DNA from: a virus
DNA length: 64,000 bases
Reading direction: 5' to 3' (one strand)
Virus record (IMG/VR): IMGVR_UViG_3300046804_000544
Location: 1 to 64,000 of that record
Under the pieces are notes generated by a model. It made no database searches, was not told the DNA's origin, and worked only from the letters and a program-made list of their open reading frames with translations. A program made the translations under genes and the position numbers. Of the stretch, positions 24,433-34,000 are shown one piece after another; position 1 is the first letter of the stretch; each line of letters starts with the position of its first letter.

Positions 24433-26232
24433 TTAATCTTCGTTTAGTTTTCTAATTAGTTTACCGTATTCAGGAAGATACAAATATTCTATTTCACTTC
24501 TAGCTATAGTTTCTACTGCATCAGCTAGTGTTTCAACTAACGGATCTCCGCCTAAGTTAAAACTGGTATTAAACAACACTGGAACATTGGTCTGCTTGTA
24601 AAACTCTTGAATTAAATTGTAAAAATGTTTATTCTGTTCTGCTGTAACTGTTTGAATTCTGCATGTACCGTCAACATGAATAATACTAGGTATTTTTTCT
24701 GCTACACCAGATTGACAATTAACAGCATACATCATACTAGGACTTTCTTCCATGCCTCTAAGATCAAACCATTCATGCACATGCTCTTTTAGAATTGATC
24801 CTGCAAAAGGTCGGAAATATTCACGTCTTTTAACAGTATTGACAAAATCTTTACCGTCTTCGAAAGTAGGATCAAATAAAATACTACGATTGCCTAACGC
24901 TCTTGGGCCGTTTTCACTGCCGCCTTGATACATTGCTACAATATTTTTATTTCGTAATAGGTCTACAATATCTTCATAAGTAGCATCAGCATACTCAGCA
25001 TCATATAAAGCACAAACTTCTTCAATTTGTTCTAATGTGTAGGTATATGTAGGTCCTAAATATAAATTATGTTTAAAGTCAGTGACAGTTGTGTCTTGAG
25101 TTAGGGATCTATGTAGTATCATGGCTGCACCCATAGCTGTACCGGCATCATTACTAATTGGTTCTACATAAAAATTAATGCCTCTCTTGTTTAATTCAGT
25201 GAGATAATAATAATTAGCTACACAATTAAGTCCGTAACCCCCGCTCATAACTACATTGTTGCAACCTGACAATTCTACAGCTTTAATAATTAAATTAAGA
25301 ACTTGTTCTTGAGTTTGAGTTTGTACAGCATACGCTAAATCTCTTCTATTATCGAGCGAAGTTAAATCTTCTGCATTTCGATCTGCTAGATATTCATATA
25401 GCTGTTCGTTAATAACGGCACCATTGGGATATCGTGGAACAATTAAGTTTCTATTTGTTGCTGGTTCGATGCCAGTAGTGTCAAATAGTTTAGGTATACG
25501 ATCATTTGATTTTCCGTAGGGAAATAATCCCATAGTTTTTCCTGCTTCGATAGCAGGAAATCCACAATATTCAGTTACTGCCTCATATGCCTTAACGATG
25601 CCCGCTGTATCAGTAATTCTAGCTATATGAAACCCGTTTTCGCCGTACATATCACTAGGTGTTTTTTTAGCTATTCCGCCTGGCCTTGCTTCTCTAATAC
25701 CAATGTGTTTATATAGCGTTGTAAAATTATCGGGATAGCTGCATTTAAAAATTGTTTCAGTTTCCCAACCTGTTACAGACTCGCCTGCAAAGTTTAAATT
25801 TAAAAATGTACCGGCGCCGTCTACAATTACAGATACTGCTTCTTGGAAACCGCTACGATAAAATGCACAGGCAGCATGTAACTTATGATGAAAATGGCTA
25901 AAATCAATTACTTGAGGATGATTTCTTAAATCAGCTTTGTGATTAATCAACCCAAATTTTCTTGCTAGACCTGTGTAAATATCTTCGCCACTAAAATCAA
26001 CACCACCGCTGGTGTCTTTTGGAGTAGTGTGTGCTATAACAAGATAATCAATCTTTTTAGTATATTCTAAAATTTTAGCAATGCTGGCATAGGGTCCGCC
26101 GTCGTATTTTCGACGAGTAATTCGTTCTTCTTCTATACTAAAGACAATATCACCGTCTTTTAATAAACAAACACCTGCATTGTGTCCTCGGGTAATTCCT
26201 GCAATCCATCCGCTTTTCTTTACGTCAGTCAT
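24433..26232 (-). CDS. NodU/CmcH/TobZ-family carbamoyltransferase
   Basis: The family transfers a carbamoyl group from carbamoyl phosphate, via carbamoyl-AMP, to a hydroxyl, usually on a sugar. The 599 residues match the full two-domain length. The N-terminal Kae1-like domain has GHNAG at 16-20, EEERITRRK near 34-42, a metal-site HFHHKLHAA with HxxxH at 115/119, and DGAG at 138-141. Further on are MSGGYGLNCVAN and the C-terminal YQGGSENGPRALGNRSI, both family hallmarks. The start overlaps the glycosyltransferase stop by 4 bases (ATGA). The acceptor is unknown; a phage fibre glycan, a host surface sugar or a modified base are all possible. No residue change suggests inactivation. Confidence 0.93.
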   Translation of the reverse strand: MTDVKKSGWIAGITRGHNAGVCLLKDGDIVFSIEEERITRRKYDGGPYASIAKILEYTKKIDYLVIAHTTPKDTSGGVDFSGEDIYTGLARKFGLINHKADLRNHPQVIDFSHFHHKLHAACAFYRSGFQEAVSVIVDGAGTFLNLNFAGESVTGWETETIFKCSYPDNFTTLYKHIGIREARPGGIAKKTPSDMYGENGFHIARITDTAGIVKAYEAVTEYCGFPAIEAGKTMGLFPYGKSNDRIPKLFDTTGIEPATNRNLIVPRYPNGAVINEQLYEYLADRNAEDLTSLDNRRDLAYAVQTQTQEQVLNLIIKAVELSGCNNVVMSGGYGLNCVANYYYLTELNKRGINFYVEPISNDAGTAMGAAMILHRSLTQDTTVTDFKHNLYLGPTYTYTLEQIEEVCALYDAEYADATYEDIVDLLRNKNIVAMYQGGSENGPRALGNRSILFDPTFEDGKDFVNTVKRREYFRPFAGSILKEHVHEWFDLRGMEESPSMMYAVNCQSGVAEKIPSIIHVDGTCRIQTVTAEQNKHFYNLIQEFYKQTNVPVLFNTSFNLGGDPLVETLADAVETIARSEIEYLYLPEYGKLIRKLNED

Positions 26233-27191
26233 TTGAGATCCTTATTTTTTACAAAATTTGTATACAGTTCGGTAATTGAATCTACAATTACATTTTCTAT
26301 TTTATCATTCATGGCCATAATGCCATCATTATTCATATCTGCATATTCGTCTGGGGCTATTCTAATAGGGCTATAAATTCTTACACCTTCTCCCATATCT
26401 AAAACTTTGAAATTTTCACAGCTGGGGTAAGAAACATTAATAGGAAAGGTTGAGCCCATTACAGCTACGGTTGGTTTATTTAGAGCATAAGCAATATGTT
26501 GAGCAACACTATCACAGGTTAAAACAATGTCTACTGATTTAATCAGTCCAGCCCATTGTCTAATAGGAACATTTGGAGGTATTGCCACTGGGTCTTTACA
26601 GCCCAGTGCTTGAAAGTTTAAAGGCAATTCAGTCATAACAATAACTGCAAATTCTTTTTGCAACTTGTTAATCAAACTAATCACGTTTCCAATTTCAAAA
26701 CTACGACCAGATGGATCAGTTACAATGTCGCCTTTCATAGAAACACCACGACCAAATGGTTGAAACAGTAAAGTTTTATTTTTTCCTGTTTTAGATACAA
26801 CATCTTTAATACCAATTTTTCCGTTGGTAATTTCGTCTTGGGTTAATTTAATCGTTGGTCTAGGTAATTCTCTAACACCTTTATTATTAATTTCAATATC
26901 AAAGGCCTGACTTAATGAACATTTTTGATTATAGTATTCCCAGACTCTATACGGTTCAGGAGTGACAATATCCATGTGTACTAATCTATCATGAAATAAA
27001 TTTTTGTGCCAATTATCGTAAGTTTTGTGATGTAGTTTAGGATGTGCTTTAAAAAAATCTGTGCCGCCTTCGCAAATTATAAGAAAATTTTCATCTGGAT
27101 TTTCTTCTTGGTACAGTTCAAGGGCAGGTACTGAGCAAATAACTCTGCCAGCTCCTCCATTGATAAAAAATGCTTTTGCTCGTTTGGTCAT
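26229..27191 (-). CDS. Glycosyltransferase, family 9 (heptosyltransferase)-like
   Basis: 320 residues with the GT-B layout of ADP-heptose:LPS heptosyltransferases. The N-terminal NGGAGRVICSVPALELYQE (about 11-29) replaces the usual G-x-G-D-x-x-x-x-x-P-A element, and the C-terminal nucleotide-sugar site reads CDSVAQHIAYALNKPTVAVMG. A middle segment LLFQPFGRG is at the usual interdomain position. The donor cannot be fixed from sequence. It heads the operon with the carbamoyltransferase and nitrilase. Its ribosome site (GAGGC) is held in the base of a long imperfect hairpin at 27198-27250. It may glycosylate virion proteins or a host-surface glycan that is then carbamoylated (inference). Confidence 0.82.
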   Translation of the reverse strand: MTKRAKAFFINGGAGRVICSVPALELYQEENPDENFLIICEGGTDFFKAHPKLHHKTYDNWHKNLFHDRLVHMDIVTPEPYRVWEYYNQKCSLSQAFDIEINNKGVRELPRPTIKLTQDEITNGKIGIKDVVSKTGKNKTLLFQPFGRGVSMKGDIVTDPSGRSFEIGNVISLINKLQKEFAVIVMTELPLNFQALGCKDPVAIPPNVPIRQWAGLIKSVDIVLTCDSVAQHIAYALNKPTVAVMGSTFPINVSYPSCENFKVLDMGEGVRIYSPIRIAPDEYADMNNDGIMAMNDKIENVIVDSITELYTNFVKNKDLK

Positions 27192-27197
27192 GAAAAC

Positions 27198-27250
27198 GCC
27201 TCAACTAATTGTTTACGCATTATATATGCGTTTTATCAATTAGTCAAGGC
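27198..27250 (-). promoter_or_regulatory. Long imperfect hairpin in the leader of the glycosyltransferase operon
   Basis: Outer arms GCCTCAACTAATTG and CAATTAGTCAAGGC pair at 12 of 14 positions. Inside, ACGCAT and ATGCGT form a second stem with loop TATAT. On the minus strand the outer arm nearest the gene contains GAGGC, the likely ribosome site 6 bases before the ATG. No long T-run follows, so it is less likely a simple terminator. Confidence 0.6.
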
Positions 27251-27271
27251 ATTTATTGAGCAAACTTGTAA

Positions 27272-28297
27272 TTAATGTGCGTGGTAGTTTTCGCTATCTG
27301 GATCGTCGTGATCTGGAATTCCGTCACCGTCTGAGTCTTCTGGGTGGCTGTATCCACATTCTTCACACCATTTAGCGTGGTGTGCATCGTGTACAGCAGG
27401 ATCATTTAGATCAACATCTGGATCTGCTTCTTTGCATTGCTCACAGTGCTCTAAATAGTGTGAAACCTTATGAGCATGTGTGCATGGGTTGATTTGCATG
27501 ACAGGCCATGGCTCTATTGCTTCAGTTTCTGCAACAGTGTTTGGGCAAACTGCTTCGATTACATCCGGATGATCAGCACATTCATGTTCAACTGCACCCC
27601 ACTTGTATGTGCGTTCTACACTTTTTGGAGGATTAGGTACACCATCTGGTAAACCAATTGGATGTGTATTATCTAACGTAACTGTATCTGGACTTGGCCA
27701 AGTTAACTTCCAAGGATGATTTTTACATACTTCGTTGTCTAATAACTCTTGAACAATCTGTATACAATACTCAATTTTTGCTTCTTCTCTAGTAGTTAAT
27801 AGATCAGTTCTTAAGCGTCTTTTTAAATCAGCAATATGTGCCTTACCACTTCTTACCAGTTGATCCCATTGACTGTCTAATTTAAACCAGGGATAAGTTA
27901 CTCGTCCAAAACGATCAATGGTAACATCTTGCATACTGTAAGTATGATCCAATGTTGGATGCTCAAATCTTTGATATACAACATTGTATTTTTCATAAAC
28001 TGTTTCAACTATAGTATCTGTTGCATGATCTTCATGATTACAAATCATAGCCATTAATGCAATATGGTTAGGATTGTGTGAGTGTAGATAAATCCATTGC
28101 ACTTCGTCGTTGCTGTTATTAGTACCGCCATGACAAGCATATCCGTCGTGATCAAATTCTACTCCACGATTTGGTTTGCGTGTCTGTCGATCTACTCCGA
28201 CTTTAATATCGTGCGGCCCTCTATATTCACTTTCAACCCATTTCCAACCACTGGTTAAATCGTTATATTCTACTGGGGCTTTATACTTAAATTTCAT
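27272..28297 (-). CDS. His/Cys-rich protein with calcium-repeat-like C-terminus, unknown function
   Basis: 341 residues, no family recognised. The first 250 residues appear globular and contain many His, Trp and Tyr (AMICNHEDHATDT, PWKLTWPSPDTVTLD). The C-terminal 90 residues carry paired Cys and His typical of zinc binding (INPCTHAHKVSHYLEHCEQC; AKWCEECGYSHPED), followed by DSDGDGIPDHDDPDS, the Asp-rich signature of thrombospondin type 3 calcium repeats, and end HAH. An AGGAG site lies before the ATG at 28297. It sits between the Cys-rich fibre-like genes and the glycosyltransferase operon. It may be a metal-binding virion protein; this rests on composition alone. Confidence 0.85.
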   Translation of the reverse strand: MKFKYKAPVEYNDLTSGWKWVESEYRGPHDIKVGVDRQTRKPNRGVEFDHDGYACHGGTNNSNDEVQWIYLHSHNPNHIALMAMICNHEDHATDTIVETVYEKYNVVYQRFEHPTLDHTYSMQDVTIDRFGRVTYPWFKLDSQWDQLVRSGKAHIADLKRRLRTDLLTTREEAKIEYCIQIVQELLDNEVCKNHPWKLTWPSPDTVTLDNTHPIGLPDGVPNPPKSVERTYKWGAVEHECADHPDVIEAVCPNTVAETEAIEPWPVMQINPCTHAHKVSHYLEHCEQCKEADPDVDLNDPAVHDAHHAKWCEECGYSHPEDSDGDGIPDHDDPDSENYHAH

Positions 28298-28317
28298 TTA
28301 ATTCTCCTGAACCTTTA

Positions 28318-29355
28318 TTATGAGTAACTAATCAATACTAATCCTCTGCCGCCGCAACTACCCAAACAGCAGCCGCCTCCAAGTCCGCTACCGCCAGCAC
28401 TTTTGCCGCCACCGCCGGGTGTATTTCCATTAACACCACCGTAGTTCCAGCACATAATCATACAGTTACAGCAGTTATTACAGCTACCCTGCGCTGCAAA
28501 CATGCCGCAATCACAACACTGTGCGCCACCGCCAGCATAGGCCATGCCGCCGTTGCCAAATGCAGCATGACAGTAGGCAGCACCAGCATTTCCATAACCA
28601 TTACCTGCTGTAGTCTTGTTGTCTTTTCCGCCACCACGGGGGTGATCAACACCAAATGCTACAAATTGTGCCGGATTACTAAATCCGCAGGCGCCTTTAA
28701 CAAAGAAATTAAAGCATTGGCAACAATTATATGTGCATCCAGTGTAACTAGTACCTTGTCTGAAACAAAATGCTGTATTTCTTTCAAAATAATTTCGGCA
28801 ATCCGGTCTATCATGACACCATTGACGTTGGCAATCAAATAGACCATTGTAAAAACAATCCCAGCAGCAAGCAAAAGACAGTGGGCTGTATTGAGAATTC
28901 CAATCCCAAGGCCATACACAGGCGTTTTGGTCAAACCAGCAACAAGTACTGCCTCCGCAGGCATTATCAGTTTGCCATAGCCAACCTGTTGTACAATTAC
29001 AGACTCTTGATATTTGTCCGCCGCTGCCTGCAAACCAACCCATGCCGCCTGAATTACAGCAATCGCAACTGCAAACACAAACACACAGTATATGATTAGT
29101 GCCCGATGTTGTACACACTGCCCATCCGTAGCTGCCTCCTTGCCCTCCAAATGGCGAGCCGCTACAGCAGCAACCACCAGCACCGCCACCACCTTGTCCC
29201 CACATTTCAATTACGAAACAGGTAGCAGTAGAAGGTATACAAACACAACATGCGTTAGTACCTTGAATTGCAAAGCAGGCAGTAGCACGGTGTGTAGGTC
29301 TACACCATATTCTTGATCCACCTCCAGCAGTAAATAGATTTGTAATTAATCCCAT
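28318..29355 (-). CDS. Extremely cysteine- and glycine-rich fibre-like protein A
   Basis: 345 residues with about 46 Cys (13 percent) and many Gly and Trp. It starts MGLITNLFTAGGGSRIWCRP. A conserved segment TATCFVIEMWGQGGGGAGG at about 44-62 is shared with its neighbour, the C-terminal half is Gly-rich (GNTPGGGGKSAGGSGLGGG) and ends GRGLVLISYS. Clusters such as CVCVCSCDCC are striking. The IEMWGQGGGGAGG type is seen in glycine-rich fibre tip and fibre-like proteins, where polyglycine strands pack as helices, so a fibre-tip role is plausible. The density of Cys suggests disulfides or metal. Two overlapping frames are open here, but this frame has the paralogue match. The ribosome site is weak. 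Confidence 0.82.
   Translation of the reverse strand: MGLITNLFTAGGGSRIWCRPTHRATACFAIQGTNACCVCIPSTATCFVIEMWGQGGGGAGGCCCSGSPFGGQGGSYGWAVCTTSGTNHILCVCVCSCDCCNSGGMGWFAGSGGQISRVCNCTTGWLWQTDNACGGSTCCWFDQNACVWPWDWNSQYSPLSFACCWDCFYNGLFDCQRQWCHDRPDCRNYFERNTAFCFRQGTSYTGCTYNCCQCFNFFVKGACGFSNPAQFVAFGVDHPRGGGKDNKTTAGNGYGNAGAAYCHAAFGNGGMAYAGGGAQCCDCGMFAAQGSCNNCCNCMIMCWNYGGVNGNTPGGGGKSAGGSGLGGGCCLGSCGGRGLVLISYS
29168..29229 (-). repeat. 62-bp perfect direct repeat, copy 1
   Basis: Bases 29168-29229 are identical to 30183-30244. The copies lie about 1 kb apart in the two Cys-rich paralogues and encode the TATCFVIEMWGQGGGGAGG region, while the surrounding sequences have diverged. Confidence 0.95.
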
Positions 29356-29356
29356 C

Positions 29357-30382
29357 TTAACACCAACTTATTAAAATTAATCCAGAACCACCTTGTCCTG
29401 GTTGTGTCCATGCAGTGCCGCCACCAGATGTTTTGCCACCACCGCCGGGGAAATATCCTCCAATGGCCCAACACTGAAAACAGCACCAGCCGCAGTTGTT
29501 GTACCATGATTGATCACCGCCAGCATAGGCTGCACCACCTACACCCATTCCGCCACCGCACTGACTGTTTGGTATTTGGCACATGCCGGTACTGCCTGAT
29601 ATAAAATTAAATGATCCCATAGGAGTAGCCGTTGGATCAGGATCTGACCAGCCGCAAGCGCCTAACCATACATAAGGACTTGAGAAGCAGGTACAGCAGC
29701 AACGATCAAACGGTGCATCATGCCTAATCCATTTCTTAACTGGTTCGCTGGTATTATTTCCGCCAAATATTGCTGCATTTACACAAACGCAACCACATTG
29801 TGCTAGCTGATCGCAACACAATACTGGCTGTTGATCATCAGTGGCTACTACTGAACCTTGACTTGACTGTGCTAGTTCTTTGGAGTAATCCATATAGAAT
29901 CTCCAAACATTAGAAACATATTTTCCTGCACAGCAACAGCAGCTTCCGCCCCAGAAACAGCACCACACGCCCGTTGCGCCGCCGCACACGCACCAGGTCG
30001 ATAATCCACCGCCTTGGCATTGGACTACTCTTGAAAATTGTCCGTGGTATGCCTGACAAATTGAACATTGAGAGCAGATACAGTAGCAGTTACATGCACA
30101 TAGTATATGATTAACACCTGATGTTGTACAGGTCACCCAACCATATGCGCCGCCTTGGCCGCCGTAAGGGCCGTTACCACAACAGCAACCACCAGCACCG
30201 CCACCACCTTGTCCCCACATTTCAATTACGAAACAGGTAGCAGTCGAAGGGACGCATACGCAACAGGCTCCGCCGCAGGCAATCCACATACAACAGGTAG
30301 GCTTGTGTGCAGGTCTACACCAATAGGTATTAGGCCTACCGCCGCCTGCTTTACCTCCAATATATCCAAATACTGATGCCAT
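29357..30382 (-). CDS. Extremely cysteine- and glycine-rich fibre-like protein B, paralogue of A
   Basis: 341 residues with about 45 Cys. It shares with protein A the start region (YWCRPAHKPTCCMWI), the CVCVPSTATCFVIEMWGQGG core, the GPYGGQGGAYGWVTCTTSGV segment, the ACGWSDPDP region in place of ACGFSNPAQ, and a Gly-rich end (GQGGSGLILISWC). Internal regions are diverged, with Cys clusters at different spacings (ACNCYCICSQC; GGSCCCCAG). An AAAGGA ribosome site precedes the ATG at 30382. It is one base from protein A, so the two are co-translated. A tandem duplication followed by divergence is the simplest explanation. Confidence 0.82.
   Translation of the reverse strand: MASVFGYIGGKAGGGRPNTYWCRPAHKPTCCMWIACGGACCVCVPSTATCFVIEMWGQGGGGAGGCCCGNGPYGGQGGAYGWVTCTTSGVNHILCACNCYCICSQCSICQAYHGQFSRVVQCQGGGLSTWCVCGGATGVWCCFWGGSCCCCAGKYVSNVWRFYMDYSKELAQSSQGSVVATDDQQPVLCCDQLAQCGCVCVNAAIFGGNNTSEPVKKWIRHDAPFDRCCCTCFSSPYVWLGACGWSDPDPTATPMGSFNFISGSTGMCQIPNSQCGGGMGVGGAAYAGGDQSWYNNCGWCCFQCWAIGGYFPGGGGKTSGGGTAWTQPGQGGSGLILISWC
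30183..30244 (-). repeat. 62-bp perfect direct repeat, copy 2
   Basis: Identical to 29168-29229 and within the paralogous gene; see copy 1. Confidence 0.95.
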
Positions 30383-30396
30383 TTATTTCTTATCCT

Positions 30397-30747
30397 TTAG
30401 GTTATCTGTGCCACTACCCAGTCATTTCGTCCAGCAGAATATTGTAATCTTATTAACGCTCTAGCTAAATTAATTGTTAAATTATCATTAAATCCGCCTA
30501 CTGTAGATCCATCACCGCTGGGATTTACAATACATAGATTACTATCAAATGTTCCAGCTACATCAAAAATGTCTACAAAATTTCCAGCAGATGGATTAGA
30601 AGGGAGAGTCAATGTTACTGCGCCACTAGTAGTGTTAACATAGTTTACGCTGTTAAAAGTCAATGTGGTATTTGAAGTGATATCTTGTACAGTACCAGCA
30701 GCGGTTGGAACGTATCTAAATTGCCCTTGACCGATAAATCTTCCCAT
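30397..30747 (-). CDS. Small beta-rich virion-like protein
   Basis: 116 residues with an N-terminal MGRFIGQGQFRYVPTAAG and a beta-sandwich-like body containing SGAVTLTLPSNPSAGNFVDI, which resembles domains at the ends of phage fibre proteins, and ends SAGRNDWVVAQIT. AAGGA lies before the ATG. It is one of several small proteins placed between the large fibre genes, so an adaptor or fibre-associated role is suggested by position. No enzyme motif. Confidence 0.8.
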   Translation of the reverse strand: MGRFIGQGQFRYVPTAAGTVQDITSNTTLTFNSVNYVNTTSGAVTLTLPSNPSAGNFVDIFDVAGTFDSNLCIVNPSGDGSTVGGFNDNLTINLARALIRLQYSAGRNDWVVAQIT

Positions 30748-30758
30748 TTCTTTAATCC

Positions 30759-31079
30759 TTAGACTGTGCTAGTTTCAATACCATATGCAACAGCATTTAC
30801 ACCAGTTGCACTTGAATACACTACAATTAATTTTCCTGCATCTACAACAATACCTGTTCTTTCAAGAACACCTCTTCCTGGAATTGTAGTATCAAATTCT
30901 AAATAGCTGTTATCTGTAACGCCTGCACTGGTAGTAAGACCTAATCTTACTGTAACAGATGTAGCGTTTCTATTACAAATAGTAACAGATGCCACAGCAA
31001 ATGTATTAGTTGGGCAGGTATACAAGGTCGTGTTTGTTGTTGCTGCTAAATCTTGTATTCCTAATCTTCCTGTTGGCAT
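30759..31079 (-). CDS. Small beta-rich protein of the fibre cluster (type 1)
   Basis: 106 residues, almost all strand, with ASVTICNRNATSVTVRLGL then GKLIVVYSSATGVNAVAYG. The pattern of an N-terminal threonine-rich segment, a hydrophobic strand ending in N-x-x, and a GD/AGKLIV-like strand is shared with the proteins at 41775-42104 and 55056-55361, also next to giant fibres. GGAG precedes the start. Possibly a capping or attachment protein of the giant fibre encoded just downstream; no direct evidence of function. Confidence 0.8.
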   Translation of the reverse strand: MPTGRLGIQDLAATTNTTLYTCPTNTFAVASVTICNRNATSVTVRLGLTTSAGVTDNSYLEFDTTIPGRGVLERTGIVVDAGKLIVVYSSATGVNAVAYGIETSTV

Positions 31080-31093
31080 TCTTTAATCTCCGT

Positions 31094-34000
31094 TTATGGC
31101 TTTAAATAATAGTTTAACGCTAGCGGACTACCATCTACACCATTTTTAAAATACACTTTGTTTTTAAAATTAATCTGCGTATTGGCTGTATTGCTAATGT
31201 TAGCTCCACTAATATTTATCAATCCTGCTGTTAGACTATTTACGTTCAATGTACTAGTTCCGCCGCCAATTTGGCTATTAATATAAGTTCTAATAGCTTT
31301 TTGTGTAGGCACAATACTGTCGCTATTTGCTGCAAAAGTACCATCTGTACTAAATTGTGTAATTGTAGTATTTGAACTACCTAAGCTGATAGCACCTAGT
31401 GTCAAGCTCTGTAAGCCTGTTAAGTTAAATGCGTTAGCATTTAGTGTAGCAACACCTGTACTTTGTTGAACGCTGAACAAGTTACCAACGTTAAAGTTAC
31501 CGTCTTGGTCGGTACTGGTAAAGAATACTCGTCCACCACCAAATTCTTTAGTCTGTTTTGTAACGTCTGCCGCCTGTGTTGGCTGATTTGGATAGTTAGT
31601 TGTTGTGGTATTACCAGTACCAATACTTAAGAAATCATGACCGGTTAGACGCACTTGGCTGTAGTTGATTCTTATAGTAATGCCTGCGGCGTGTGCAGGA
31701 GCCAGTGCTATGGTCATGCTAGGACTAATTTGTAGTGTAGCTGTTAAAGCACCACTGTAGAATGTTGTATTAGCAGCAATTGTTTGGCTATTATTAATGG
31801 TCCAACTTAGTCCTGAACCTCCAGTAATTTGTGTGCCGTTAGTTACATACGTACCACTGATATACTGTCCTATAGCAATAGTACCCGATGTAACTGAAGC
31901 AACAGTTAATGTAGTTCCACTAATTGACCCTACAAATACAGCACTGGATCCAACTTGATTGCTAACAGATACCAGTTTATAAACAGTACTGTCGCCAGCA
32001 AATACTACGTTTGCACCTGCTGTAGGTGGATTAGTTAAATTATTAATATTGAGATATTGACCAGTTTGGAACTGATCCATATACCCGCCACTGGTTGTGG
32101 TAATTGTTGTTGTCGCTGAACTATAACCAGTACCTTTATTGCTAAAGTTAGGCTGTGCCAATGCACCGTTACCGGTACGCACAGTCCAGGTAGCTGCTAC
32201 TGTTACATTAGGATCAGTAATAGTCATTGTTGGGGCAACGGTATATCCTGATCCTGATTCAGTTAGTCTAAATGCTGCTACTTGGTTGCTGGCTATAACT
32301 GCTCGGGCCTGCGCTCTTTCAAAGTTAGGAACGCTAGCTGAAGTAGTAGTGCTAGTATGGAACATCCATATTGGAGTGTTACTTGGATTACCAAATTGTA
32401 CTGTGGTCCAGGTTGACGATGCTGATAAGTTAGCACTTACCCAGTTTTCACCGTCGTAACTCCATGTTACAGCCTGTGTTGTTGCACCACCAAATCCCTG
32501 TATGGCTATAAACACACCTTGACCGTAGCGCACTTCTTTCCACGAACCTGCACTTGGTAAACCCACATCACTGTAAGCTACTGCCGGACCTCTTGCTACC
32601 CAATTAATACCGTCTGTTGATAGTGCATAAGTTGCAGAACCGTTGGCTACTGCAACAAATAAATTATTACCGTAAGTTATACTGGTCCATGCTTGGCTAA
32701 CTGGTAATGTAGCAGCCGACCAAGTAGTGCCGTTATCTGTTGAGTATGCAGCAGCAGTGCCTGGTGTTCCAGCACCGGCAATGGCTACCCATTTGCCTCC
32801 GCCGTATGCTATACTTGTCCAGGTGTTACTGCTAGGCAATGCGCCGCCTGCTGCCCATGTTGATCCATTAGTACTGATCATTGTTGCGGTAGCGCCTGAT
32901 GATACTGCAATAAATCTGCTGTTTCCGTAAGCTACACCAGTCCAGTTTTGGTTTGTTGTTGTACCAGTATTCCATGTTGTACCATTACTACTCCATGCTG
33001 ATGTAGTACCGTTACCAACTGCTACATAATAAGTTGTTCCACTAATTGCACCAGCAGCGGCTGCTTGTACTGTAAATGTTGGGAAACCTGTAGCTAGTGT
33101 AGTTGTTGTTCCGTTTGTACTGTAGTTTGCTACACCACCAGTTCCTACCGTAACAAAATAACCGTTGGCGTATGCACTGGCTACGGTGTTTCCGTTATTT
33201 GTTCTAGCAGTTGCACTAAATGCGGTAGTACTAAAACTAATTCTAGGTTCAACAATATAAGCTGTTGTTCCATCTAATGCCGCAGCCCTAGTGGTGCCTG
33301 GAACTGCATGATCCCATCCAGCTGCATTTACACTCATTGGGCCGCCACCGGTGTTAGATCCCACTGTAAATGTTCCGCCGCCTTGTGCTGAACTAATACT
33401 GAATTGTGTTCCGCTGAATCCAGCTACAACATAATATATAGTACCAATAACAATGTTACTACCAGTTAATGTTGTGCCAGAAAATACAACAGGCATACCT
33501 GTATAGAATCCAGTTGTACTACTAACTGTAATTAAGTTTGATCCTGTTGCTGTTACTGATAGTGCAGTAAAACTTTCTTTAGCAACACTAGCTACTTTTA
33601 GTGTAGGATTGTATGCAGCAATGTATCCAAACTGACCGGCACCTGCACCGCTTTGAATTGTAACTCTAACACCTTGGTAACTGGCTGCTGTACCTGTAGT
33701 ATCAGAAGCAGCCAGTGTGATTTGTGTTGTATTTCCGCTTTGTGCATTGCTACCGGCAAAAACATACCCAGAGCCTGCTGTTAGCAATCTAACTTCAAAA
33801 ACTGCTTGATCTCTAGTGTCAATAATTGCATCGTGTGCTGCACCGGCGCCACCGCTAAACGTATATGTAGTGCCAGAGCCTGTGTAGTTTGTACCGGCAT
33901 TACTGTATTCTAATCTTAAAATTGCACTACCGTTGGTTAAAGTGTATCCAACTTGTGCCTGACCGGCACGATTATTCACAGCAGCATAAATTGGTGATTC

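Noticed and set aside
28659-29210. 183-codon minus-strand frame overlapping the Cys-rich gene A
   Set aside because: It lies in another frame of the same strand and lacks homology to the paralogue, while the 28318-29355 frame matches the 29357-30382 gene over its length.
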